Shown piece by piece: positions 38,806 to 46,407 of a stretch of DNA of 64,000 bases. The position numbers were made by a program, and so were the translations under genes. Numbering within the stretch: position 1 is the first letter of the stretch; the number at the start of each line of letters is the position of its first letter. The DNA is from Acetivibrio saccincola (GTDB lineage Bacteria; Bacillota; Clostridia; Acetivibrionales; Acetivibrionaceae): NCBI RefSeq assembly GCF_002844395.1, contig NZ_CP025197.1, forward strand, positions 558,001-622,000, written 5' to 3'. The notes beneath the pieces are model-generated. The model ran no database searches, was not told the origin of the DNA, and saw nothing but the letters and a program-made list of their open reading frames with translations.

Positions 38806-40737
38806 ATGAAATACGGATTTGTAAGAGTGGGGGCGGCAGTTCCGAAGCTTAAAGTTGCAGACTGCCGCTATAATTCCCGTGAAATTATAAAAATGATAAA
38901 AAAGGGAGAAGAAGAAAAAATTAAGATTTTGTTATTCCCGGAGCTTTCCATAACATCATATACCTGCGGGGATTTATTTTATCAAAATGCACTTATAAAG
39001 GATGCTTTTTTGTGTTTAAATAAAATACTGGATGAAACCAAGGAACTGGACATAATATCCATACTTGGGATTCCTGTATTAAAGGATAACCAGTTATTTA
39101 ACTGTGCAGTTGTTATACAAAAGGGAAAGATACTGGGGGTTGTGCCAAAAACCTATATACCAAATTACAGTGAATTTTATGAATGGCGCTATTTTTCTTC
39201 CTCTAAAAACTCCATATGGGATACCGTTGATATTTTAGGACAGGAAGTTCCTTTTGGTGCTGATTTGTTATTTGAAGAAGAAAAAAATAAAGAGCTTTGT
39301 TTTGGAATTGAAATATGTGAAGATTTGTGGTCGGTAGTCCCACCAAGCTGTTTTCAGGCTATGCACGGGGCAACCGTATTGTTTAATCTTTCTGCCAGCA
39401 ATGAAATAATAGGAAAGTATGAGTACAGAAGGGAACTGGTAAAACAGCAGTCAGCAAGGTGCATAGCAGCCTATGTTTACAGTTCTTCCGGAGTGGGTGA
39501 ATCAACAACGGATTTGGTTTTTGGAGGGCACTGTATTATATCCGAGTACGGAACAATCCTTTCCCAGTCAGAAAGATTTGTTGAAGACCAGATGATATAC
39601 TCTGAAATAGACCTTTTAAAGCTTGTTAACTACAGGACCAGAAATACCAGCTATATGGAGTATGGCTATTTAAAAGATATGAAATTCAGAAAAATACAAT
39701 TTAAATTAAACAATATTGAAGCAGATGATATTACAAGAGACATAGAGCCTCATCCTTTTGTTCCCTGTGATTTAGGTGCAAGGGCTAAAAGATGCAGTGA
39801 TGTTTTTAAAATTCAAATAGCTGCCTTAGCAAAGAGAATGAAGCATACAAAAAGGGACAAGGCGGTTATCGGCATATCCGGAGGTCTCGACTCAACTCTG
39901 GCTTTTTTGGTAACGGCAAAAACTTTTGACCATCTTAAAATACCCAGAAAAAATATTATTGCAGTTACAATGCCGGGGTTTGGGACCACTGAAGAAACGT
40001 ACCAAAACTCTTTAGAGCTTATTAAATCCCTTGATGCAACTTTAAAGGACATAGATATAAAACCTGCCTGCCTGCAGCATTTTAAAGATATCGGGCATGA
40101 TGTAAATACCCATGATATAACGTATGAAAATGTCCAGTCCCGTGAACGCACACAAATTCTCATGGATATTGCAAACAAAGAGGGCGGCCTTGTTATTGGA
40201 ACGGGAGATATGTCAGAGCTGGCTTTAGGGTGGTGTACCTATAACGGGGATCATATGTCCATGTACTCTGTAAACTGCGGTGTGCCAAAGACCCTTGTTG
40301 CATTTTTATTAAGATGGGCGGCGGATAATGTTTTGGATGAAAGGGTAAAGGATGTATTATTGAGGATACTTAATACCCCTATATCCCCTGAACTCCTCCC
40401 CCCTGACGACAAGGGAAAAATAAAGCAAAAGACGGAGGAAGTTATAGGACCTTATGAACTCCACGACTTTTTCCTCTACCACATGATAAGGTACGGTGCC
40501 GCGCCGTCAAAAATATTGTTTCTGGCAAAGAAGGCATTTTCCGATAAGTACAGGGAAGATGAAATAAAAAAATGGCTCCTGTTTTTCTTAAAGAGATTCT
40601 TTACTCATCAGTTTAAAAGATCCAGCATGCCTGACGGGCCAAAGGTGGGTACAGTAAGCTTATCACCTAGAGGGGACTGGCGGATGCCAAGTGATGCACA
40701 AGTTAATTCCTGGATTGATGAACTAAATAATGAGTAA
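38806..40737 (+). CDS. nadE: Glutamine-dependent NAD+ synthetase
   Basis: ATG 38806 follows AAGGGTG. The 643-residue product has an N-terminal nitrilase-type glutaminase domain (about 1-290; catalytic Glu in FPELSITSYTCGD, Lys in PKTYIPNYSEFYE, Cys in GIEICEDLW) and a C-terminal synthetase domain (about 320-643; ATP-binding SGGLDSTLAF, GTGDMSELALGWCTYNGD). It amidates deamido-NAD with glutamine nitrogen. It is a single gene of the long bacterial type; no other NAD gene is adjacent. Confidence 0.96.
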   Translation: MKYGFVRVGAAVPKLKVADCRYNSREIIKMIKKGEEEKIKILLFPELSITSYTCGDLFYQNALIKDAFLCLNKILDETKELDIISILGIPVLKDNQLFNCAVVIQKGKILGVVPKTYIPNYSEFYEWRYFSSSKNSIWDTVDILGQEVPFGADLLFEEEKNKELCFGIEICEDLWSVVPPSCFQAMHGATVLFNLSASNEIIGKYEYRRELVKQQSARCIAAYVYSSSGVGESTTDLVFGGHCIISEYGTILSQSERFVEDQMIYSEIDLLKLVNYRTRNTSYMEYGYLKDMKFRKIQFKLNNIEADDITRDIEPHPFVPCDLGARAKRCSDVFKIQIAALAKRMKHTKRDKAVIGISGGLDSTLAFLVTAKTFDHLKIPRKNIIAVTMPGFGTTEETYQNSLELIKSLDATLKDIDIKPACLQHFKDIGHDVNTHDITYENVQSRERTQILMDIANKEGGLVIGTGDMSELALGWCTYNGDHMSMYSVNCGVPKTLVAFLLRWAADNVLDERVKDVLLRILNTPISPELLPPDDKGKIKQKTEEVIGPYELHDFFLYHMIRYGAAPSKILFLAKKAFSDKYREDEIKKWLLFFLKRFFTHQFKRSSMPDGPKVGTVSLSPRGDWRMPSDAQVNSWIDELNNE

Positions 40738-40799
40738 AACCATACTTTTTTCTTCCCAGAGCCGGAATATATGCTTTTGATCTGAGTAATTATACAAGT

Positions 40800-41054
40800 T
40801 TGTGCAGGCTGGGGGGATTTTTAGGCTATATTGATGAAAATAAAGTTCATAAGTATTTGGAGAAATCTGCCTTGCTGGCTCAAAAATATTATTCCGGTTT
40901 TTGTGAATTTGCTATTTCCAGCACAGTAGGTATATTATTTTACGTAGATGTTATTGAAAAAAACTATTATGATATGTTGTTAATGCGGCTTAAAAAATTA
41001 CTTACATATCCGGAAAGTTATTTTAAAAACCTTGATTGGAATCAGAAATTCTAA
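40800..41054 (+). CDS. Short unrecognised frame, possibly a gene remnant
   Basis: 84 residues from a TTG at 40800 with no ribosome site. The frame is open further upstream (to about 40743), reading through RAGIYAFDLSNY, which suggests a decayed longer gene. The start CRLGGFLGY faintly recalls class II glutaminase N-termini, but I would not assign it. No partner gene is evident. Confidence 0.3.
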   Translation: MCRLGGFLGYIDENKVHKYLEKSALLAQKYYSGFCEFAISSTVGILFYVDVIEKNYYDMLLMRLKKLLTYPESYFKNLDWNQKF

Positions 41055-41100
41055 TGTATATTTTTTTATAACATAATACAATTAAAAAATAAAAAAACTA

Positions 41101-41129
41101 TTGACAATTATTTCTGTGCGTATTAAAAT
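41101..41129 (+). promoter_or_regulatory. Promoter of the sulfur operon
   Basis: TTGACA (41101-41106) and TAAAAT (41124-41129) with 17 bases between them; expected start near 41136. It gives a 130-base structured leader. Confidence 0.8.
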
Positions 41130-41153
41130 AATAATATCCAATAAAACATATAA

Positions 41154-41236
41154 GTTTACTAGGAATTAAAAACAAACCCTGTTATAGTGCTTAAGAACTA
41201 TGACAGGGCTAAAAAACAAATCAAAACCTAGTAAAC
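41154..41236 (+). promoter_or_regulatory. Structured leader of the sulfur operon: nested stems, possible RNA regulator
   Basis: GTTTACTAGG (41154-41163) is perfectly complementary to CCTAGTAAAC (41227-41236). Inside lies a second hairpin, CCCTGTTATAG (41177-41187) with CTATGACAGGG (41198-41208), one mismatch. It does not look like the SAM-I box or a T-box. TAGGAATTAA at about 41160 also recalls sulfur-regulator (CymR-type) sites, but only loosely. Confidence 0.55.
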
Positions 41237-41264
41237 CGATATGAATAATAAATGAGGTGAAGGC

Positions 41265-42104
41265 ATGGAGCTGGTGGTAAAGGATATAAGCAAAATTTAT
41301 AGTTCAAAAAACAAAACAAATACTTCTCTTAACAAAATAAATCTTTGTATCAAAAAAGGTGAGTTTATTTGCATTGTAGGTCCTTCTGGCTGTGGCAAGT
41401 CCACTCTTTTAAACATAATTGCAGGTCTTGAAAAGGCAACAACGGGGCAGGTAATTATAAACGGCACTAAAGTTACAAATCCAGGTTCTGACAGGGCAAT
41501 GGTTTTTCAAGACGGGGCGCTTTTTCCCTGGCTCAGGGTTATTGATAATGTGGAATTCGGTATGAAAATGGCGGGAGTACCAAAAAAAGCAAGAAGAGAA
41601 AGGGCTTTAGAGTATCTTAAACTGGTGCATCTTACAGAATTTCAAAATTCATATGTACATGAACTGTCAGGGGGCATGAGGCAGAGGGTTGCAATAGCGA
41701 GAGCTCTTTCACTGGATTCAGAAATACTTTTGATGGATGAACCTTTTTCAGCTTTAGACAGCCAGACAAGAAGCATCCTGCAGCTTGAACTGCAGCAAAT
41801 ATGGTGGAAAACCAAAAAAACAATCATATTTGTAACCCATATGGTGGAGGAAGCTGTATTGTTAGGGGACAGGGTAATTGTTTTGACTTCATCTCCCGGA
41901 AAAATAAAAAAAGAATATGCTATACAGCTTTCAAGACCAAGGCTCCCTGAAAACCCGGATATCAACTACTATGCCAGGAAAATAAAAAATCAGCTTAAAA
42001 ATGAGGTGGGAAAAGTTGCAAAGAGCGAATTTGACAGTGATTGGTACATTGAAAAAGGTACTGTTTTATCTGGTGCTGGTGATACTTTGGGAATTGGCTT
42101 ATAG
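41265..42104 (+). CDS. ABC transporter ATPase, nitrate/sulfonate/taurine (SsuB/TauB) type
   Basis: ATG 41265 follows GAGGTG. The 279-residue ATPase has Walker A GPSGCGKSTLL, Q-loop MVFQDGALFPW, signature ELSGGMRQRVAIARAL and Walker B ILLMDEPFSALD, with the TauB-like EEAVLLGDRVIVLTSSPGKI. It energises import of a small anion. Given the sulfur genes downstream, sulfate or an organosulfonate is the likely cargo (inference). The C-terminus overlaps the permease frame by 56-104 bases and ends oddly (GAGDTLGIGL), so a small indel near 42050 is possible. Confidence 0.9.
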   Translation: MELVVKDISKIYSSKNKTNTSLNKINLCIKKGEFICIVGPSGCGKSTLLNIIAGLEKATTGQVIINGTKVTNPGSDRAMVFQDGALFPWLRVIDNVEFGMKMAGVPKKARRERALEYLKLVHLTEFQNSYVHELSGGMRQRVAIARALSLDSEILLMDEPFSALDSQTRSILQLELQQIWWKTKKTIIFVTHMVEEAVLLGDRVIVLTSSPGKIKKEYAIQLSRPRLPENPDINYYARKIKNQLKNEVGKVAKSEFDSDWYIEKGTVLSGAGDTLGIGL

Positions 42105-42711
42105 AGGAGGAACTGTTTATTTTAGCTTTTGGAATGTTAATTATTTTCCATCTCCTTTAGAAGTTATAAAAAGGCTGGTTGTTTTATTTACATCAACTAA
42201 GCTTTGGAGTTATATAGCAGACAGTCTCAACACAGTGTTTATAGGATATGCTATATCAATTGTTTTGGGGATTTTAACCGGATTTATAATAACTCATTTT
42301 AAATTCCTCAATGAAAATTTAATCGGGCTTTTGTTGGGGCTTCAAACTCTTCCTAATGTATGCTGGCTTCCTTTTGCAATACTGTGGTTTGGAGAAAACC
42401 AAAAGGCTGTTATATTTGTAATTGCCATTGGCTCTATTTTTGCAATATCATTAGGAACCATATCAGGCATCAATAATATAAACCCTGTTTATATAAAATC
42501 TGCAAAAAGCCTGGGAGCTAAAGGGGTAAAGGCTTATATCAATGTAATTATCCCGGCAAGTCTTCCGGGTATCATATCAGGGCTGAAGCAGGGGTGGCTT
42601 TTTGCCTGGAGAGCGCTAATGTCAGGAGAAATGCTCCTAGCCACAAGAGGAAGCGGTGTATGGGTTTTACAAATGAGCAGCTTGAAAGGTATTCAAGGCA
42701 TATTATCCTGA
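42049..42711 (+). CDS. ABC transporter permease, SsuC/TauC type, C-terminally truncated
   Basis: The frame opens at ATG 42001, deep in the ATPase gene; homologues usually begin near LKKVLFYLVLVILWEL, which points to TTG 42049. About 220 residues with several membrane segments and the EAA-loop region (YIKSAKSLGAKGVKAYINVIIPASLPGIISGLK). After GEMLLATRGSG, where family members continue for some 40 further residues with a last helix, the frame becomes unrelated and stops at 42711, inside the ThiF-like gene. The gene has probably lost its 3' end by deletion. No substrate-binding protein gene is visible in the operon. Confidence 0.75.
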   Translation: MKKVLFYLVLVILWELAYRGGTVYFSFWNVNYFPSPLEVIKRLVVLFTSTKLWSYIADSLNTVFIGYAISIVLGILTGFIITHFKFLNENLIGLLLGLQTLPNVCWLPFAILWFGENQKAVIFVIAIGSIFAISLGTISGINNINPVYIKSAKSLGAKGVKAYINVIIPASLPGIISGLKQGWLFAWRALMSGEMLLATRGSGVWVLQMSSLKGIQGILS

Positions 42712-43469
42712 AAGAAGTTGGAATAAGGGGTCAGAAAAAACTTCTCCAATCAAAAGTACTTATAATCGGAACAGGAGGTTTGGGAGCACCTGCGGCTATG
42801 TTTCTTGCAGCAGCAGGGGTGGGAACTATAGGCTTGGTGGATTTTGATGTAGTTGAGCTGTCAAACCTTCAAAGGCAGATAATACATTTAACAAAAGATG
42901 TGGGAAAACACAAGGTGGAATCAGCAAAAGAGACAATAGCTGAAATGAACCCGGATGTAAATACAGTTGTCTATAGGGAATGGGTAAATTCATCCAATAT
43001 AACTGACATTATAAAAGATAAAGATTATGATTTTATAATAGACGGGACAGATAACTTTCCTGCAAAGTTTTTAATAAATGATGCTTGTGTATTATTAAAC
43101 AAACCCTTTTCACACGCAGGGATAATAAGATTTCAAGGGCAGACAATGACATATGTCCCAGGGAAAGGTCCATGCTACAGATGTATTTTTAGAAACCCCC
43201 CTCCTCCGGATGCAGTTCCTACATGTAAGCAGGCAGGAGTCATTGGGGTTATGGGAGGAGTAATAGGAACGATACAGGCAACAGAGGCAATAAAGTACAT
43301 TTTAGGTACCGGTGACTTACTAAATGGATACTTACTGACTTATGACGCCCTTAATATGGAGTTTAGAAAAATAAAGCTTTCACACAACGGTAACTGTGAA
43401 ATATGCGGCGAAAATCCTGTAATTACTGAACTGATTGACTATCAACAGGTACAGTGCCGGACAAATTAA
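42660..43469 (+). CDS. ThiF/MoeB/HesA-type sulfur-carrier adenylyltransferase
   Basis: ATG 42660 follows AGAGGAAG; MGFTNEQLERYSRHIILKEV is the normal family start. The 269-residue product has the nucleotide loop GTGGLGAPAAMFLAAAG, the DFDVVELSNLQRQ segment, and two zinc CxxC pairs (CYRC, CEIC). Such enzymes adenylate the C-terminal Gly-Gly of ThiS/MoaD-like carriers for thiocarboxylate formation. With the JAMM protease, sulfite reductase and MetY next door, it most resembles HcyF of the protein-thiocarboxylate homocysteine route known from Wolinella. It begins inside the truncated permease. Confidence 0.88.
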   Translation: MGFTNEQLERYSRHIILKEVGIRGQKKLLQSKVLIIGTGGLGAPAAMFLAAAGVGTIGLVDFDVVELSNLQRQIIHLTKDVGKHKVESAKETIAEMNPDVNTVVYREWVNSSNITDIIKDKDYDFIIDGTDNFPAKFLINDACVLLNKPFSHAGIIRFQGQTMTYVPGKGPCYRCIFRNPPPPDAVPTCKQAGVIGVMGGVIGTIQATEAIKYILGTGDLLNGYLLTYDALNMEFRKIKLSHNGNCEICGENPVITELIDYQQVQCRTN

Positions 43470-43519
43470 AAAAGCAAAAAAGCAAATTTGTTGTCCTGGA
43501 CAAAGTAAGGGGGGATAAA

Positions 43520-43933
43520 GTGATTGTATTGAGCAAAAAGCATTTTAAAACAATTTTAGACCATTCACTATCAGAACTTCCAAATGAAGCCTGTGGACTT
43601 GTGGCGGGCACCATAGAAGGGGATAAAAAAATTATACAAAAGGTGTATCTTTTAACCAACATTGATAAAAGTCCTGAGCATTTTTCAATGGATCCAAAGG
43701 AACAGTTTGATGCAGTGAGGGATATGAGAAAAAATAATTTTGTGCTGATTGGAAATTTTCACAGTCATCCTCAAACACCTCCAAGACCATCTGAAGAAGA
43801 TAAAAGACTTGCATACGACAAAAGCATGAGTTATATGATTTTATCTTTAACGGACAGAAGAAGACCTCTTTTAAAAAGTTTTCAAATTATAGACGGGAAG
43901 GTAATTGAGGAAGAAATAGAGGAGGTGGAATGA
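43520..43933 (+). CDS. JAMM/Mov34 metalloprotease (Mec/HcyD type)
   Basis: GTG 43520 is preferred: AAGGGGGG lies 5 bases before it and the protein then starts VIVLSKKHFKTILDHSL, as homologues do; the frame is open from 43454. 137 residues. The zinc site is complete: the Glu in ELPNEACGLVAG and HSHPQTPPRPSEED (HxH, Ser, Asp). In known systems this protease trims a carrier protein to expose its Gly-Gly end or releases the amino acid formed on it. It sits between the ThiF-like gene and the sulfite reductase. Confidence 0.88.
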   Translation: MIVLSKKHFKTILDHSLSELPNEACGLVAGTIEGDKKIIQKVYLLTNIDKSPEHFSMDPKEQFDAVRDMRKNNFVLIGNFHSHPQTPPRPSEEDKRLAYDKSMSYMILSLTDRRRPLLKSFQIIDGKVIEEEIEEVE

Positions 43934-44799
43934 TGACCGGAACTGATTACAAAGAGCTTAAAAAAGGCGGCTTTATGAAGACGGTTCAAAAGGATAGGTT
44001 TTCACTTAGGATTAGGGTTGCAGGTGGGTATCTTGAGGCAGAAAAACTAAAAAAAGTATATGAAATAGCCCAAAAGTACGGAAAAGGATATGTGCACATG
44101 ACAGCAAGACAGAGTATTGAAATACCCTTTATAAAACTTGAAGATGTGGAAGAAGTGAAAAAAGAACTCTCCCTGGTAGGGCTGCAGCCAGGTGCCTGTG
44201 GACCGAGGGTAAGGACGGTAACCGCATGTCAGGGATGTAAAATTTGCCCAAGTGGTCTTATAGATTCAGAGGGTATAGCAAAAGAGCTTGACATCAGGTA
44301 CTATGCAAGGGAACTTCCACACAAATTTAAATTTGGAATTACCGGATGCAGAAACAACTGCCTTAAAGCAGAGGAAAATGACATGGGTATTAAAGGGGGA
44401 TTAAAACCCCGCTGGGTGTGGGAAAAGTGCATATACTGCGGGCTGTGTCAGGCAGTATGTCCTGTGGGGGCAATTGAAGTTGATAAAGAAAAAAGAGCCC
44501 TTAAGTTTGACGAAAAAAGCTGTGTGTACTGCGGAAGATGCGTCAAGGGGTGCCCCACCGATGCATGGGAAGGAGAAGCAGGATTTATACTGTACTTCGG
44601 AGGTTTATTTGGAAACAGCATTCAAATAGGAAGACAGCTTTTGCCTATGATTTTTTCCATGGAAGATTTGCACAAAGTAATTAAAGCAACTTTTGAATTT
44701 TATGAAGAGCATGGCAGAAAAAACGAAAGATTTGGCCACACATTAAACAGAGTGGGATGGGAGGTTTTAGAGGAAAAACTGAAGGGGGTTTTAAAATGA
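43930..44799 (+). CDS. Siroheme sulfite reductase with two 4Fe-4S ferredoxin clusters
   Basis: ATG 43930 follows GGAGGTGG. The 289-residue product has the ferredoxin-like half domain (RVAGGYLEAEKLKKV, HMTARQSIEIPF), the sirohaem-4Fe4S ligands CQGCKIC (Cx5C) and CRNNC (Cx3C), then two 4Fe-4S motifs inserted in the ferredoxin manner (CIYCGLCQAVCP and CVYCGRCVKGCP). It is the short, ferredoxin-bearing type found in anaerobes (AsrC-like) rather than CysI. It should reduce sulfite to sulfide with six electrons. It overlaps its neighbours by four bases on each side. Confidence 0.9.
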   Translation: MMTGTDYKELKKGGFMKTVQKDRFSLRIRVAGGYLEAEKLKKVYEIAQKYGKGYVHMTARQSIEIPFIKLEDVEEVKKELSLVGLQPGACGPRVRTVTACQGCKICPSGLIDSEGIAKELDIRYYARELPHKFKFGITGCRNNCLKAEENDMGIKGGLKPRWVWEKCIYCGLCQAVCPVGAIEVDKEKRALKFDEKSCVYCGRCVKGCPTDAWEGEAGFILYFGGLFGNSIQIGRQLLPMIFSMEDLHKVIKATFEFYEEHGRKNERFGHTLNRVGWEVLEEKLKGVLK

Positions 44800-45161
44800 G
44801 TGAGGTTAAAAGTGAGATAAAAAACGGGGTAAAAGAAGAAGTTAAAAACAGGATTATAGATGGAGTTAAAAACGAGGTTAAAGATGAGGTTAGAAGCGGA
44901 ATTAAAGGTGAAGTAAAGAGGGAGGCTGAATGGGATGCCTTTGTAGATATAACTGATGTAGTGTGCCCTATGACTTTTGTAAAGACAAAGGCGGCTATGG
45001 AAGAAATTGAAGCGGGGCGTATACTGAAAATTAAAATGAATGAAGGGGAGCCGGTTGAAAATATACCAAGGAGCTTAAAGGAAGAAGGTCACATGGTTAT
45101 TGGAGTTGAGAGAAATAATGACGGTACGTTTACAATACTGGTAAAGAAAGGTGACTTATAA
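44796..45161 (+). CDS. TusA/SirA-like sulfur carrier with tetrapeptide-repeat N-terminal extension
   Basis: ATG 44796 follows GGGGG and overlaps the sulfite reductase stop (ATGA). Of 121 residues, about 47-121 form the TusA fold with VVCPMTFVKTKAAMEE, whose Cys is the sulfur-carrying residue (the usual CPxP has Met-Thr here). Residues 3-45 are an added segment of about ten tetrapeptides of the form Val/Ile-Lys-x-x (VKSE, IKNG, VKEE, VKNR and so on), predicted helical and amphipathic. TusA proteins relay persulfide sulfur; here it may pass sulfur from the reductase to the carrier or MetY. Confidence 0.85.
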   Translation: MSEVKSEIKNGVKEEVKNRIIDGVKNEVKDEVRSGIKGEVKREAEWDAFVDITDVVCPMTFVKTKAAMEEIEAGRILKIKMNEGEPVENIPRSLKEEGHMVIGVERNNDGTFTILVKKGDL

Positions 45162-46390
45162 TGAGGTTTAACACGGCACTTTTACACGGCAATTTCAAAT
45201 GTGATGAAAAAACCGGAGCAACCCAGGTCCCAATATACCAATCTACTTCATTTGAGCAAAAGAGCCCGGAGAAGCTAGAAAATATTTTCAAAGGAAGTGA
45301 AATAGGGTTTATATATTCAAGAATAAACAACCCTACAGTGGAATCCTTTGAAAAAAGAATTGCTTTTTTAGAGGGAGGGGTTGGGGCGGTTGCCTGTTCG
45401 TCGGGAATGGCGGCTATTACTTTGGCGGTTTTAAATATATTAAAAAGCGGTGATGAAATAGTATCAGGCAGCGGCATATTTGGCGGCACCCACTCTCTGT
45501 TTAAAAACCTATCTGACTATGGGATAGTGACAAGGTATGCAGAGGACAGTGAGGTAGAAAGTTTTGAAAAGGCCGTTAACCAAAATACCAGGCTGATTTT
45601 TGTTGAGACCATAGGAAATCCCAGGCTTGATGTACCCAATATAAAGGAATTGGCAAAACTTGCCCACAGTAAGGGAATACCCCTTATAGTTGACAACACC
45701 GCAGCCACTCCCTACTTAATAAGACCTTTAAAACTTGGTGCAGATATTGTTGTGCACTCCACATCAAAATACATAAGCGGAAGCGGCAACACCATCGGAG
45801 GTGTAATTGTTGACGGAGGAAATTTTAAATGGGATTTTAAAAAGTATGACACTTTAAAGGAATATGAGAAGTTTGGGGTTTTCACATACCTTGCAAAACT
45901 TAGGAAAGGATTGTTTAAAGACATTGGCGCATGCCTCTCCCCCTTTAATGCTTACCTAAGCAGCATAGGTCTTGAAACCCTTGGTATCAGGATGGAGAGA
46001 ATTTGTGAAAATGCAAAGGAGCTTTCCCTGTACCTTGAAAAAAACCCAAAAGTGCTAAAAGTTAATTATCCCGGTTTAAAAAGCAGCAAGTACTTTAAAA
46101 GGGCAAATGAACAGTTTGACGGGAAATTTGGAGGAATACTTACAATAAGGGTTGGGACTAAGGATGCCGCATTTAAAATTATAAATTCTTTGAAATTCCC
46201 TTCAAACCTTGCAAATATAGGCGATGTAAGAACCCTTGTAATTCACCCTGCATCAACAATTTATGCGACAAATACCTGTGAAGAGAGGCAAATGATGGGT
46301 GTATATGATGATTTATTGAGAATCAGTGTAGGTATTGAGGATATAGAAGATATAAAAGAAGATTTTGACCAGGCTTTAAAAAGCCTTTAA
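45161..46390 (+). CDS. metY: O-acetylhomoserine sulfhydrylase (MetY-type, PLP)
   Basis: The 409-residue Cys/Met-metabolism PLP enzyme starts at ATG 45161, sharing one base with the TusA-like stop. Landmarks: SRINNPTVESFEKRIAFLEG, SSGMAAITLAVL (cofactor phosphate), ETIGNPRLDVPNI, DNTAATPYLIRP, and the Schiff-base lysine in HSTSKYISGSGNTIGG. It adds sulfide or carrier-bound sulfur to O-acetylhomoserine to give homocysteine. Length and motifs favour MetY over cystathionine gamma-synthase, but the two families are close. Confidence 0.88.
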   Translation: MRFNTALLHGNFKCDEKTGATQVPIYQSTSFEQKSPEKLENIFKGSEIGFIYSRINNPTVESFEKRIAFLEGGVGAVACSSGMAAITLAVLNILKSGDEIVSGSGIFGGTHSLFKNLSDYGIVTRYAEDSEVESFEKAVNQNTRLIFVETIGNPRLDVPNIKELAKLAHSKGIPLIVDNTAATPYLIRPLKLGADIVVHSTSKYISGSGNTIGGVIVDGGNFKWDFKKYDTLKEYEKFGVFTYLAKLRKGLFKDIGACLSPFNAYLSSIGLETLGIRMERICENAKELSLYLEKNPKVLKVNYPGLKSSKYFKRANEQFDGKFGGILTIRVGTKDAAFKIINSLKFPSNLANIGDVRTLVIHPASTIYATNTCEERQMMGVYDDLLRISVGIEDIEDIKEDFDQALKSL

Positions 46391-46407
46391 AAAAGGTGGT
46401 GAGATGT

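Noticed and set aside
41154-41236. SAM-I (S-box) riboswitch before the sulfur genes
   Set aside because: The characteristic conserved S-box strings are absent; only generic nested stems are seen.
43454-43520. Longer N-terminus for the JAMM protease overlapping the ThiF-like gene
   Set aside because: The internal GTG at 43520 has a strong ribosome site and gives the normal family start.
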